A stretch of DNA of 64,000 bases, taken from assembly GCA_004020315.1 (NCBI GenBank), contig SAQG01000001.1, positions 310,001 to 374,000 of the forward strand, in the 5' to 3' direction. The notes beneath the pieces are model-generated. The model saw nothing but the letters and a program-made list of their open reading frames with translations, was not told where the DNA came from and made no database searches. A program made the translations under genes and the position numbers. This document shows, in pieces, positions 7,908-16,275 of the stretch. The DNA comes from Mesorhizobium sp. (GTDB lineage Bacteria; Pseudomonadota; Alphaproteobacteria; Rhizobiales; Rhizobiaceae). Position 1 is the stretch's first letter. Every line of letters starts with the position of its first letter.

Positions 7908-10081
7908 GGCTTTGCCCCATCGGGCAGGCGCAGCGTTCGCAGATAGGAAGCGACCGCCTTGATCTGTGCGGAATCGTCTTCGATCGGCTCCGCGCCCGCC
8001 TCGCGGCTGCCAGTCGCGCTGGTGACGCCGAGTTCGTTTGCGAAAGCGTTCGCCACCATGTCTTCGAGATTGGCTATGTCGGCCTTCCAGCCGTACCGGC
8101 CGACCCGCGATGCACCTTGAGCGTCGACGACATGATGCGCGCGGCCTTTGATCCCATCGCCTTTGCTGACCGCCTGCGCTTCGATGACGCTGTCGGGTAT
8201 CTCGTCGATCCTGGCAATTCCGTAGAGAGCGAGCGGCATGCGCAGCGAGATCACGTTGGCCTGGCTTGGCATCGCCGCCGACACGATCCCCATGCCATCG
8301 CGCAAGGCATGGCGTCTGGCGACTGGACTGTTGGGATGATCGATCGGAACGGTGCGCCCAGACCCCGGATCCATGTGGGCTATCCTGCGCGCAAAGAGGC
8401 TTTCATCGATGCTCGCGCCGCCGGGGCCGGGATGGCAGGCCACGCAGGACGTCGCATTGAACAATGGGCCGAGCCCTGTCTGCGGCGTGAAGTCGGTCTG
8501 AAACACCTGTTTTCCGCGCTCCGCAAGAGTGGCGTCGGCTTGTGTGCCTTGCGTCTCCTGCATCGTCGCCGACGCGCCATGCTCGCCGAAGGTGGGGATT
8601 TCGATCAGCGCCCCTGCGCGACCCGAAAATCCCGGAAGGTCGCCGCTTATCGTTATCCAGATCCGCTGCGCGTCAGCCGACGTTGCGATCGCGCGAAGGC
8701 GATCGGGGCCGAGGGGTCCAAGACCGGGAACATCGATCGTCGCCCGGGCGAGAAGCCGGCCGTCCTGGCTCAAGCGCAGCAAGGAGCCGTCGCCGCGATT
8801 GGCGACGAACAGATCGGACCCGCCGGCGAGCGTCGTATGGCTCGAGAATTGCGGATTGGCGATTTCGGGGATGGCGGCGGCGACGTCGACCGGACGGTCG
8901 AATTCCGGCAACGAGATCGTGCGGGTGCTGGCGACCGTGAAATGCCGCCGGTCGTCTTCCAGTTCAAGCAGCACCAGCCGATCGCGGCCCGGGTCGGCAA
9001 TGTAGAGAGCGCGGTCCGGGTTCCACTTGAAGGCGATGCCGATGACGCCGGGATCGTTGCCGTTGCTGTGGTCGGTCACCGTGCCCTGGCCGGTGCTTAC
9101 CGTGCCCTGGCCGGTGCTTACCGTGCCAGGCCCGGCCAAGCCGTCGACGCCGTCCTGGACATGGATTTGAACCACGCCGCCATCCGCGGTGACGGCGGCG
9201 AACACGGCAAAGCCGCTGCCGTCCGGCGACGGACCGAGAAACGCCGTTCCAAGCGCGCCCGTCTGCATCCCGCCCGATGTCAGCTGGCCGCTGGCCTGAT
9301 AGTTCAGCAGCTTGCCAAGCCAGCCGCTGGGCTGCGCTTTCGGCGTCTGCTCGCGATCGGTATGCCGGCCGGCGAACACGCCGCCGGCCTCGCGGCTTGG
9401 CGCGTTGGCGAGCGGCGCACCGTCGGGGTCGACGACCGTGACGCTGCCCTCGCCAGCCACCCCGTTCGGCGCGTTAGCGATCCAGGGCCTTCCGAAGGCG
9501 TTGTTGATCGAAATGTATCGCGGTCCGGATGCGGCTGCGAGGCGCGCGGTTCGAGCTCCGGCATTGTACCGCCGGTTGAGAAACCGTTCGCTCTGCGCCG
9601 TGTAGAGCTGAATCCTGGCATCTCCGCCGTTGCTGGTGAGGTCTTGCGGAACGATTATCGTGCCACCGGACTTGCCCGCGCGCGGATCGATGGACAGGAT
9701 CGCCCCGACCTCAAGCGCGGGATCGCCCGGTGGTGCGCCGAAATTGCTGCCCACGGCGACGAGAACCCTGAGCGGATCGAGCACTCGCCCTTCGCGCGTT
9801 GCCATCAGGAATTCCGGATTTCCCGGTATCGGCCCGCCGACATGAAAGCGTCCCACCTCGCGCACGCCGGCCACCTCGGGCAGCCCGACCGCGACGATCC
9901 GAGCGTTCAGGCGCCAGTCGGGGATCTGATCTCCAGCGATCCCCGAAACCGGCAGCAGGCTGAGAAATATCGCCGCTGCCGTCGACAGCGTCCGGCGTGA
10001 AGAAAAACCCGGCACGGACCATCGCCGGGCCTGACGAGTCCCGACGAAATCTGTTGCGGCCACTGCACTGCCCGTCCGCAT
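7904..10081 (-). CDS. Exported beta-propeller-like protein ending in the first haem module of a di-haem oxidoreductase
   Basis: A 725-residue protein. A signal sequence with a twin-arginine-like 'SRRTLS' start and a hydrophobic 'AAAIFLSLLPVSGIAG' stretch targets it to the periplasm. Residues up to ~500 contain repeats of the kind seen in NHL/YVTN propellers ('PDRALYIADPGRDRLVLLELE', 'SDLFVANRGDGSLLRLSQDGRLLA'). The last ~200 residues hold one haem site, CVACH (Cys546 with this start), then 'GRYGWKADIANLEDMVANAFANELGVTS', a hallmark of the N-terminal half of DUF1111/COG3488 proteins. It stops at 'YLRTLRLPDG', exactly where the second haem half would normally follow; that half is on the next gene. 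I chose the ATG at 10081 (GGAGA upstream) over a GTG at 10129. Confidence 0.82.
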   Translation of the reverse strand: MRTGSAVAATDFVGTRQARRWSVPGFSSRRTLSTAAAIFLSLLPVSGIAGDQIPDWRLNARIVAVGLPEVAGVREVGRFHVGGPIPGNPEFLMATREGRVLDPLRVLVAVGSNFGAPPGDPALEVGAILSIDPRAGKSGGTIIVPQDLTSNGGDARIQLYTAQSERFLNRRYNAGARTARLAAASGPRYISINNAFGRPWIANAPNGVAGEGSVTVVDPDGAPLANAPSREAGGVFAGRHTDREQTPKAQPSGWLGKLLNYQASGQLTSGGMQTGALGTAFLGPSPDGSGFAVFAAVTADGGVVQIHVQDGVDGLAGPGTVSTGQGTVSTGQGTVTDHSNGNDPGVIGIAFKWNPDRALYIADPGRDRLVLLELEDDRRHFTVASTRTISLPEFDRPVDVAAAIPEIANPQFSSHTTLAGGSDLFVANRGDGSLLRLSQDGRLLARATIDVPGLGPLGPDRLRAIATSADAQRIWITISGDLPGFSGRAGALIEIPTFGEHGASATMQETQGTQADATLAERGKQVFQTDFTPQTGLGPLFNATSCVACHPGPGGASIDESLFARRIAHMDPGSGRTVPIDHPNSPVARRHALRDGMGIVSAAMPSQANVISLRMPLALYGIARIDEIPDSVIEAQAVSKGDGIKGRAHHVVDAQGASRVGRYGWKADIANLEDMVANAFANELGVTSATGSREAGAEPIEDDSAQIKAVASYLRTLRLPDGAKP
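9080..9121 (-). repeat. Perfect in-frame 21-bp tandem duplication
   Basis: Two identical 21-bp units followed by 7 bp of a third, encoding GTVSTGQ-GTVSTGQ-GTV on the minus strand. It lies in a loop of the propeller protein, between 'DGLAGP' and 'TDHSNGNDPGVIG'. The identity suggests a recent slippage event. Confidence 0.9.
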
Positions 10082-10247
10082 CGCGAGGTCTCCGGCAGTC
10101 GCAAGCGCTTGGTGACGCCTGCCACTCACGGTGCAACGTTTCGAACACGCGCGCTTACGGATCGCTTACGGCATCGGCGTGACCGGCTCGCCATACCAAC
10201 TGCGAGCCGAGGATAGCTTGACGTTGCCGGCGCGAACGGTCGGTCGT

Positions 10248-12077
10248 TCAATCGGCCGGAACGCTCTCCAGTCGCTCTCTGCCGGCTTTTGCGATGAAAC
10301 TGCGCCAACCGCCATAGGCCGAAATGTCGATAGCCTGTGACAACCCGGCGGTCTCGACCAGGAAGCCCTTGGCCGATGTCCCGTCGTCGAGTTCGATCGT
10401 GCCTATGCCGAGTGGCGGCGGGATCGCGGCCACGAACCGTCCGAACGCGTCTGCTGAAAGCCGCCAAACCTCGACATCGATCGCCGCCCCGTTGCCATCG
10501 GCAACACGCACGAGCCCCGGCTTCGGCACGGACTGGCCGGCGAGCGCATAAAGCTGATAGGAGGCAACCGTCTTGGCGGCCCTGCCCATTCGGCCGCCCA
10601 GCGCGCAGAGCTGGCCGTTGAACGGCATTCCCGACAAATGCGCGCCGACGACCACGATCTCGATCATGCCGTCATCGAAATCAGGCGTTTTGGCGACGCT
10701 GGCGGGCATCGCCCAGCCAGTCGCGCCAAGACCGAGGCCGCTGGCTGCATGGAGCTCGCTGGCCAGCGCCGCCGTCAGGGCGTCCTTGCCGGCGGCGGCG
10801 AGCAAGGTGACGCTCATCGGCAAGCCGTCGTCGCGCTTTCCCGTCGGTACGGCGATGCCGCACATGTCGAGCAGATTGACGAAGTTGGTGTAGGTGCCGA
10901 GCCGGCTGTTGGTGACGATCGGATCGGCCAAGACGGCGCCGGTGGTGTAATGCGTCGGCGCCGTCGGCACGCAGAAAAGGTCGACCGAGGCGATGACAGG
11001 CGCGAGCCTGGCCTTGTAGGCCTGCAGCGCATAGAGGCCTTTGAAAGCATCCGCGGCGGAAAGTTTTCGTGCGCCGCCGATGATCTGGCGCGTCACCGGG
11101 TGCATGGCTGCTTCGTTCGCTTCCATGAAATCCGCGATCGCCGCATAGCGCTCGGCCACCCAGACGCCTTCGTAGAGAAGATTGGCGGTGGCATAGAAAT
11201 CGCCGAACGGGATTTCGACCAATCGGCAGCCGAGCTGTTCTAGCACCCGCAGCGCCGTTTCGAACCCCGCCTGCATGGCCGCGTCGCCAAAAAATTGCCG
11301 GTCTGTCTTTGCCGGAATGCCGACAGACAACACCGGCGGACGCGGACCGAGCGGCGCCGCCGCGATAGCGCGCGAATAAGGATCTACGTCATCCTTTGCC
11401 GCTGCGGTCCTGAAGACAGCATAGGCGTCATCGACTGTGAGCGCGAAGACGGAGACACAGTCGAGCGTGCGGCAGGCCGGCACGACGCCTGCGGCCGACA
11501 GGGCGCCGACAGTCGGCTTCAGCCCGACGATGTTGTTGAGGCCGGCGGGAATACGGCCGGATCCTGCGGTGTCGGTTCCGAGCGCGAAGGAAACGATGCC
11601 GTGCGCCGTCGCTACAGCCGAGCCGCACGAGGAGCCACCCGGCACCAGTTTCGGATCGATCGCGTTTCTAGGGATCGGATAGGGCGTGCGCACGCCGACC
11701 AGCCCGGTGGCGAATTGGTCGAGATTGGTTTTTCCGACGACCAGCGCGCCGGCTGCCCTCAGACGCGCGACAACGGTGGCGTCTATCGCCGGCAAGTAGG
11801 CATATTCGGCGCAGGCCGCCGTGGTCGGCATGCCGGCAACATCGATGTTGTCCTTGACCGCGAACGGCACGCCCCAGAGCGGCTTTGCCACGGGATCGAA
11901 TCCGCCAAGTGCCTCGGCGTCGGCGAGCATATCTGCCTGGCTCGCCAGATGGATGAAGATGCCGGGATCGTCCGCTTCCGCTATGCGGTGGAGCACGGTT
12001 TCGATGACGGCCGCAACCGACATGCCGGAGGCATAGGCCGCGTGCAGGCTCCCGATATCAAAACGGATGTCGCTCAT
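10248..12077 (-). CDS. atzF: Allophanate hydrolase
   Basis: A 609-residue amidase-signature enzyme that hydrolyses allophanate to ammonia and carbon dioxide. The catalytic Ser-cisSer-Lys triad is visible: Lys75 in 'FAVKDN', Ser149 in 'PGGSSCGSA', nucleophile Ser173 in 'GTDTAGSGRIPA'. After the amidase domain (to ~residue 450) comes the C-terminal AtzF-specific domain ('FNGQLCALGGRM', 'DVEVWRLSADAFGRFVAAIPPPLGIGTIELDDG'), which distinguishes it from ordinary amidases. It is the last gene of the minus-strand biuret-type operon, and its ATG at 12077 overlaps the cupin stop by ATGA. It would remove the product of the biuret hydrolase encoded five genes upstream. No biotin-dependent urea carboxylase gene accompanies it, which argues for a biuret/triuret route. 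Confidence 0.94.
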   Translation of the reverse strand: MSDIRFDIGSLHAAYASGMSVAAVIETVLHRIAEADDPGIFIHLASQADMLADAEALGGFDPVAKPLWGVPFAVKDNIDVAGMPTTAACAEYAYLPAIDATVVARLRAAGALVVGKTNLDQFATGLVGVRTPYPIPRNAIDPKLVPGGSSCGSAVATAHGIVSFALGTDTAGSGRIPAGLNNIVGLKPTVGALSAAGVVPACRTLDCVSVFALTVDDAYAVFRTAAAKDDVDPYSRAIAAAPLGPRPPVLSVGIPAKTDRQFFGDAAMQAGFETALRVLEQLGCRLVEIPFGDFYATANLLYEGVWVAERYAAIADFMEANEAAMHPVTRQIIGGARKLSAADAFKGLYALQAYKARLAPVIASVDLFCVPTAPTHYTTGAVLADPIVTNSRLGTYTNFVNLLDMCGIAVPTGKRDDGLPMSVTLLAAAGKDALTAALASELHAASGLGLGATGWAMPASVAKTPDFDDGMIEIVVVGAHLSGMPFNGQLCALGGRMGRAAKTVASYQLYALAGQSVPKPGLVRVADGNGAAIDVEVWRLSADAFGRFVAAIPPPLGIGTIELDDGTSAKGFLVETAGLSQAIDISAYGGWRSFIAKAGRERLESVPAD

Positions 12078-12424
12078 TTGGATTCGTCCAGAATGACCAC
12101 CGGCAGATTCCACTGGATCAGCACAACGCAGCCGTCTTCGGTCCATACCGAATGCTCGGTCCCGACCGGGTTCAGGATGACGCTGCCCGCAGGGTAGTCA
12201 CCGTTCTCGTCGCTCTGGGTGCCTTCCAGCACGACGATGGTTTCCAGTGCGACATGGCGATGGCGCGGCACACCGGCGCTGGGCCGATAGTTCAGGATGG
12301 CGACGGACGGTTCAGCCGGCCCACCCTTGAGCAGCCAATGCACCGTGATGCCTTCGCGAAAATTCTCGAATGCCAGATCGCGCCAGCCCCCATGGATGAG
12401 AGCCGGGTATGGAATGTTAGGCAT
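12074..12424 (-). CDS. Cupin-domain protein of a biuret/triuret-type operon
   Basis: A 116-residue single-cupin protein. The two cupin motifs are visible: '[18 protein letters not shown]' (with His-x-His and a downstream Glu) and '[23 protein letters not shown]', giving a plausible metal-binding His/Glu set. It overlaps the upstream hydrolase by 8 bp and atzF by ATGA, so it is translationally coupled on both sides. The family includes ChrR-like sensors, isomerases and small dioxygenases; the precise role is unknown. Conserved linkage between two hydrolysis steps suggests a part in substrate sensing or in handling an unstable intermediate, but that is inference. The ATG at 12424 is preferred over a TTG at 12430. 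Confidence 0.8.
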   Translation of the reverse strand: MPNIPYPALIHGGWRDLAFENFREGITVHWLLKGGPAEPSVAILNYRPSAGVPRHRHVALETIVVLEGTQSDENGDYPAGSVILNPVGTEHSVWTEDGCVVLIQWNLPVVILDESK

Positions 12425-13085
12425 CGGCAATTCCTTTGAGCACCTGGTCAGTCGTCGCCGTCCAGCCGACGATCGCGCCCTGCGCCCTGATCATGGCCAG
12501 CGCGGCCGCCTTGAATTCCGGAAAATAGCTCTCCGTCGCATCCTCGGCCAGCAGGCATTCGTAGCCGCGGTCGTTGGCCTCGCGCATCGTCGTCTGCACG
12601 CAGACTTCGGTGGTGACCCCTGCAAAAATGAGTTGCTGCACGCCGAGGCGCTTGAGGTCTTCACCAAAGCTTGTCGCATAGAACGCGCCCTTGCCGGGTT
12701 TCTCGATGACGATTTCGCCCGGCAATGGCGCAAGCTCGTCGAGGATCGCAGTTCCAGGCTCGCCGACGATCAGCACGCGGCCCATCGGACCGACATCGCC
12801 GATCCTGATCGACGGATTGCCACGATTGCGCTTGGCCGCAGGCAGATCCGAAAGGTCTGGCCTGTGGCACTCCATCGTGTGGATCACCGGCAGGCCGGCA
12901 GCGCGAAATCCCTCAATCAGCCTTTTCACCGTCGGCACGATCGCCACCACCTGGCTGACGTCGTTGCCGAGGCTGGCGCCGAAGCCGCCCGGCTCGGCGA
13001 AGTCGCGCTGCATGTCGATGACGACCAGCGCCATCGCCTCAGGCCTGAAGGCAAACGGAAACGGCAGCGCGTCGATCTCGGCCAT
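12417..13085 (-). CDS. Isochorismatase-like cysteine hydrolase, probable triuret (or biuret-type) hydrolase
   Basis: A 222-residue cytosolic amidohydrolase of the isochorismatase-like superfamily. The Asp-Lys-Cys triad is Asp24 ('VVIDMQRDF'), Lys129 ('[10 protein letters not shown]') and Cys162 ('[19 protein letters not shown]'). It is a paralogue of the biuret hydrolase at 14624-15325, from which it differs at the N terminus and in the substrate-loop region. Two such enzymes with allophanate hydrolase in one operon is the arrangement expected for triuret to biuret to allophanate breakdown, so I propose the TrtA role. Ureidoacrylate hydrolase (RutB) is the main alternative, but no other rut genes are present. 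Its start codon overlaps the ABC ATPase stop (TGATG). Confidence 0.75.
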   Translation of the reverse strand: MAEIDALPFPFAFRPEAMALVVIDMQRDFAEPGGFGASLGNDVSQVVAIVPTVKRLIEGFRAAGLPVIHTMECHRPDLSDLPAAKRNRGNPSIRIGDVGPMGRVLIVGEPGTAILDELAPLPGEIVIEKPGKGAFYATSFGEDLKRLGVQQLIFAGVTTEVCVQTTMREANDRGYECLLAEDATESYFPEFKAAALAMIRAQGAIVGWTATTDQVLKGIADA

Positions 13086-14614
13086 CAGTGATGACCAGCC
13101 ATATGTTCGCCGATCGTCTGCACGCTCGCCTGGGCGATCGGCGTCTCGTAGACCAGCGCGCCGTCGGACATGACGAAGATGCGGTCGGAGAGTTCGAGCA
13201 ATTCGTCAAGGTCCTCCGACATCAAGAGCACGGCGGCGCCGGCGTTGCGCGCCTTCATAATACGGGCGCGGATTTCGGCGACGGCGGAGAAGTCGAGGCC
13301 GAAGCACGGGTTCGAAACAATAAGCAGATCGACCTCGCCGGTCAGTTCGCGGGCGAGCACCGCACGCTGCACATTGCCCCCGGACAGCGATGAAATCGGC
13401 GAGGCGAGCGAGGCGGTCTTGACCTTGAACTGTTCGACCAGGCGCGTCGCATAGTTCCTGATAGCACTCATCCTGATCCAGTTGATCTGTTTGCCGGCCT
13501 CGTTCAGGTCGAAGGTCCGGAAAGCTATGTTTTCGGCAACCGTCATCCTCGGTGCGCAGGCATTGCGCAACGGTTCCTCCGGGATGAAGCGCACATTGAG
13601 CGTGCGGGCCTCGGCGCGGCTGGCGCCATAGGGCGATCCCTTCACCAAAACGTCGCCGGCATCACGCGTACGCTGCCCGGCAAGGACTTCTAAAAACTCC
13701 TTCTGGCCGTTGCCGGAGATACCGGCGACGCCGACGATTTCGCCGGATTTCACATCGAGTTCGCCGATATTGATGGTCTTCAGGCCGGTGCGGTCGGGCG
13801 CCTTCAGTGCCTTCACCGTCAAGATTTGCCTGGCGCCGACCGGCACTGGAGCGCGCGAGTCGAGCGCGGCGATCGGTTGGTCGCCGATCATCATCGCCGC
13901 CATCTGCTTGTGAGAGAGTTCCGAGACTTTCCCCGTTCCCGTCAGTCTGCCCTTGCGCAACACCGTGATGTCGTCGGCGAACGCCGTCACCTCGTGGAAT
14001 TTGTGCGAGATCATCAGCACGGTGAGGTCGCCCGCCTTGGTCATGCCGCGCACGAGGCCCAGCACTTCCTGTGCCTCGCCGGGGCTCAGCACGGACGTCG
14101 GCTCATCCAGCACCAGGAAACTGCGACCGAGATAAAGCTGTTTGATGATTTCGAGCTTCTGTTTCTCCCCGGCGGCAAGTTCCGCCACCTTGACGTCGAG
14201 CGGCAGCTTGAACGGCATCCGCTCCATGAATTGGGCCAGTGCGGCGCGCTCCTTGCGCCAGTCGATGATATCAGGCACCTTTTCGCGGGAAATGACCAGG
14301 TTCTCCGCACCCGTCAGCGACGGGACAAGGGTAAAATGCTGGTAGACCATGCCGAGGCCAAGCGCCGAGGCATCCTTCGGACTGGCGATCCCGACCTCGC
14401 GGCCGTCGACCAGAATGTCGCCGGCGGTCGGGTGATAAAAACCCATGATGCATTTGACCAGGGTCGACTTGCCCGCGCCGTTTTCGCCAAGCAGCGCATG
14501 AAACGATCCCGCCGGCACCTTGATCGAGACGTCGCCCAGCGCGGTGAGGGCGCCGAAGCGCATCGTCATGCCGATGGTCTCGACGCCGACTGCTTTTTTG
14601 CCGCGGTCACTCAT
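13085..14614 (-). CDS. ABC transporter ATP-binding protein with two ATPase domains (BMP/nucleoside-type)
   Basis: A 509-residue protein with two tandem ABC domains, as in sugar and BMP-family nucleoside importers. The first domain has Walker A 'GENGAGKST', Q-loop 'MVYQHFTL', Walker B '[15 protein letters not shown]' and a divergent signature '[11 protein letters not shown]'. The second has a degenerate Walker A ('GISGNGQKE'), signature '[15 protein letters not shown]' and Walker B '[14 protein letters not shown]'. One functional and one degenerate half is normal for this subfamily. It energises the two permeases at 15350-17453. It lies between the two cysteine hydrolases, 9 bp after biuH and overlapping the next hydrolase by one base, so enzymes and importer are a single transcription unit. 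Confidence 0.92.
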   Translation of the reverse strand: MSDRGKKAVGVETIGMTMRFGALTALGDVSIKVPAGSFHALLGENGAGKSTLVKCIMGFYHPTAGDILVDGREVGIASPKDASALGLGMVYQHFTLVPSLTGAENLVISREKVPDIIDWRKERAALAQFMERMPFKLPLDVKVAELAAGEKQKLEIIKQLYLGRSFLVLDEPTSVLSPGEAQEVLGLVRGMTKAGDLTVLMISHKFHEVTAFADDITVLRKGRLTGTGKVSELSHKQMAAMMIGDQPIAALDSRAPVPVGARQILTVKALKAPDRTGLKTINIGELDVKSGEIVGVAGISGNGQKEFLEVLAGQRTRDAGDVLVKGSPYGASRAEARTLNVRFIPEEPLRNACAPRMTVAENIAFRTFDLNEAGKQINWIRMSAIRNYATRLVEQFKVKTASLASPISSLSGGNVQRAVLARELTGEVDLLIVSNPCFGLDFSAVAEIRARIMKARNAGAAVLLMSEDLDELLELSDRIFVMSDGALVYETPIAQASVQTIGEHMAGHH

Positions 14615-14623
14615 GATCGAACC

Positions 14624-15325
14624 TCATGGCAACTCGGCCACGAAGGACACCGAGTTCGACACCGCGCCGAACACCCCGCCTTGCATCTTGATCATCTTGA
14701 TCGCGGCGAGATGGTTGCCGTAGTCGGTCGCCCCGCAGCAATCCTCCAGCATCACACATTCGAAGCCGCGGTCGTTGGCCTCCCGCATCGTCGTGTGCAC
14801 GCAGACATCGGTGGTGATGCCGGTGAGCACGATGTTTTCGAGGCCGCGCTGGTTGAGGATCAATTCCAGGTCGGTGGCGCAGAACGAGCCCTTGCCCGGC
14901 TTGTCGATGATTGGCTCGCCCTCGGCCGGATAGAGATCGGGGATGATGTCCCAGCCCGGCTCGCCGCGCACCAGGATGCGCCCGCAGGGTCCGGGGTCGC
15001 CGATGCCGGCATTGATGCGGCGCGAGCGCCAGCGCTTGTTGGCCGGCAGGTCGGCGAGATCGGGCCGATGGCCCTCGCGCGTGTGGATGATGGTGTAGCC
15101 CTTTGCCCGCATGGCGGAGAGCACCGACTTGATCGGCTCGATCGGCGCCCGCACCAGCGAGAGATCGTAGCCCATATGGTCGACGTAGCCGCCCGGCCCA
15201 CAGAAATCGGTCTGCATGTCAATGATGATCAGCGCCGTGTTATCGGGCCGAAGCTCGCCATTGTAGGGCCATGGATAGGGATCGGCATCGATATAGCGCT
15301 GCGTGATCTCGGCTCTGGCGTTCAT
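14624..15325 (-). CDS. biuH: Biuret amidohydrolase
   Basis: A 233-residue isochorismatase-like cysteine hydrolase that converts biuret to allophanate and ammonia. The triad sits at Asp36 ('[10 protein letters not shown]'), Lys142 ('[10 protein letters not shown]') and Cys175 ('[19 protein letters not shown]'), with Gln215 in 'IKMQGGVFG'. To my recollection these are the same residue numbers as in the characterised Rhizobium leguminosarum biuret hydrolase, so length and register also match. The product feeds allophanate hydrolase in the same operon. It lies 24 bp after the broken permease gene and 9 bp before the ATPase gene. Confidence is high for the family and good for biuret as substrate. 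Confidence 0.87.
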   Translation of the reverse strand: MNARAEITQRYIDADPYPWPYNGELRPDNTALIIIDMQTDFCGPGGYVDHMGYDLSLVRAPIEPIKSVLSAMRAKGYTIIHTREGHRPDLADLPANKRWRSRRINAGIGDPGPCGRILVRGEPGWDIIPDLYPAEGEPIIDKPGKGSFCATDLELILNQRGLENIVLTGITTDVCVHTTMREANDRGFECVMLEDCCGATDYGNHLAAIKMIKMQGGVFGAVSNSVSFVAELP

Positions 15326-15349
15326 TGAGAAAACTCCAGTTGCGGGCGG

Positions 15350-16275
15350 TCATTTGGTGATCGAAAGTTCGCCCGGCGCGCCGGCCAGCGAACGGCTCGG
15401 CGACGAGGTGGCGATCATGATGACGAGGGTGAGGATGTAAGGTGCGGCGTAGAACAGATAGTAGCCTTGCGTGACGCCGACCGATTGCAGCGCCGGCCCG
15501 AGCGCGCCGGCGCCGCCAAACAGCAGCGCGGCGGCAAAGCAGCCGAGCGGATTCCAGCGCGCGAAGATGACCAGCGCCACCGCCATCAGCCCCTGTCCCG
15601 ACGAAATGCCTTCGGTCCAACTGCCGGGATAGTAGAGCGAGAGGTAGGCGCCGCCGATGCCGGCCAGCGCGCCGCCGATGCCGGTGGCGATGAGGCGCAC
15701 CGTTTCGGATTGAGGCCCATGGCGCACGCGGCGTCGGAACTGTCGCCGACCACGCGCACGATCAGGCCGGCGCGGGTGTTGCGGAAAGCCCACCACAGGA
15801 ACACGGCAAGCGCTGCGCCGACCAGGAACAGCACATTGACGTTGAGCGCCGCCTGCACCTGCGGAATATCGGACCATCCGCCAAAGGGGATCGCCGGCAG
15901 GTCGGGCGCCGAGGGCTGGATGAACGGCTTGCCGAAGAAGAAGGCGAGACCCGAGCCGAACAGCATCAGCGCAATGCCGATGGCGATGTCGTTAACCCCA
16001 CGGAATTTGCAGATCCAGCCATGGAACAGGCCGAAACAAAGACCGGCAGCTGCGGCCGCCAGCAGACCGAGCCATGGCGAGCCGGTCATCACCGCCACGG
16101 CATAGGCGGTCATCGCGCCGAACGCCAGCGTTCCTTCGAGACCGAGATTGATGCGCCCCGAACGTTCGGTGATGGCTTCGCCCAGCGACACGAAGATGAA
16201 GGGCGTCGACACGCGGATGGCGCCGCCGAGCATGGCGAGTGGAACGCCCCAGAGGCCGATCTCGGTTGCGTCCAT
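15350..16275 (-). pseudogene. ABC transporter permease (BMP/nucleoside-type), interrupted by a one-base frameshift
   Basis: This encodes the second inner-membrane permease of the importer. It starts with ATG at 16275 (MDATEIGLWG), sharing one base with the upstream stop. The frame is good through 'RVVGDSSDAACAMGLNPK', then shifts at the short T-run 15703-15705 (AAA on the coding strand). The correct continuation 'TVRLIATGIGGALAGIGG...' is in the +1 frame and runs to the stop at 15350. Restoring one A (AAA to AAAA) would give an uninterrupted 308-residue permease ending 'GELSITK'. As written, translation ends at 15586 after 229 residues. It could be a real lesion or a homopolymer sequencing error. 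All neighbours are intact, which favours an error or a very recent mutation. Confidence 0.85.

Noticed and set aside
8117-10000. A 627-codon plus-strand frame opposite the propeller-haem gene
   Set aside because: It is antisense to a well-supported coding sequence with clear haem motifs; composition is typical of GC-rich shadow frames and no family is recognisable.
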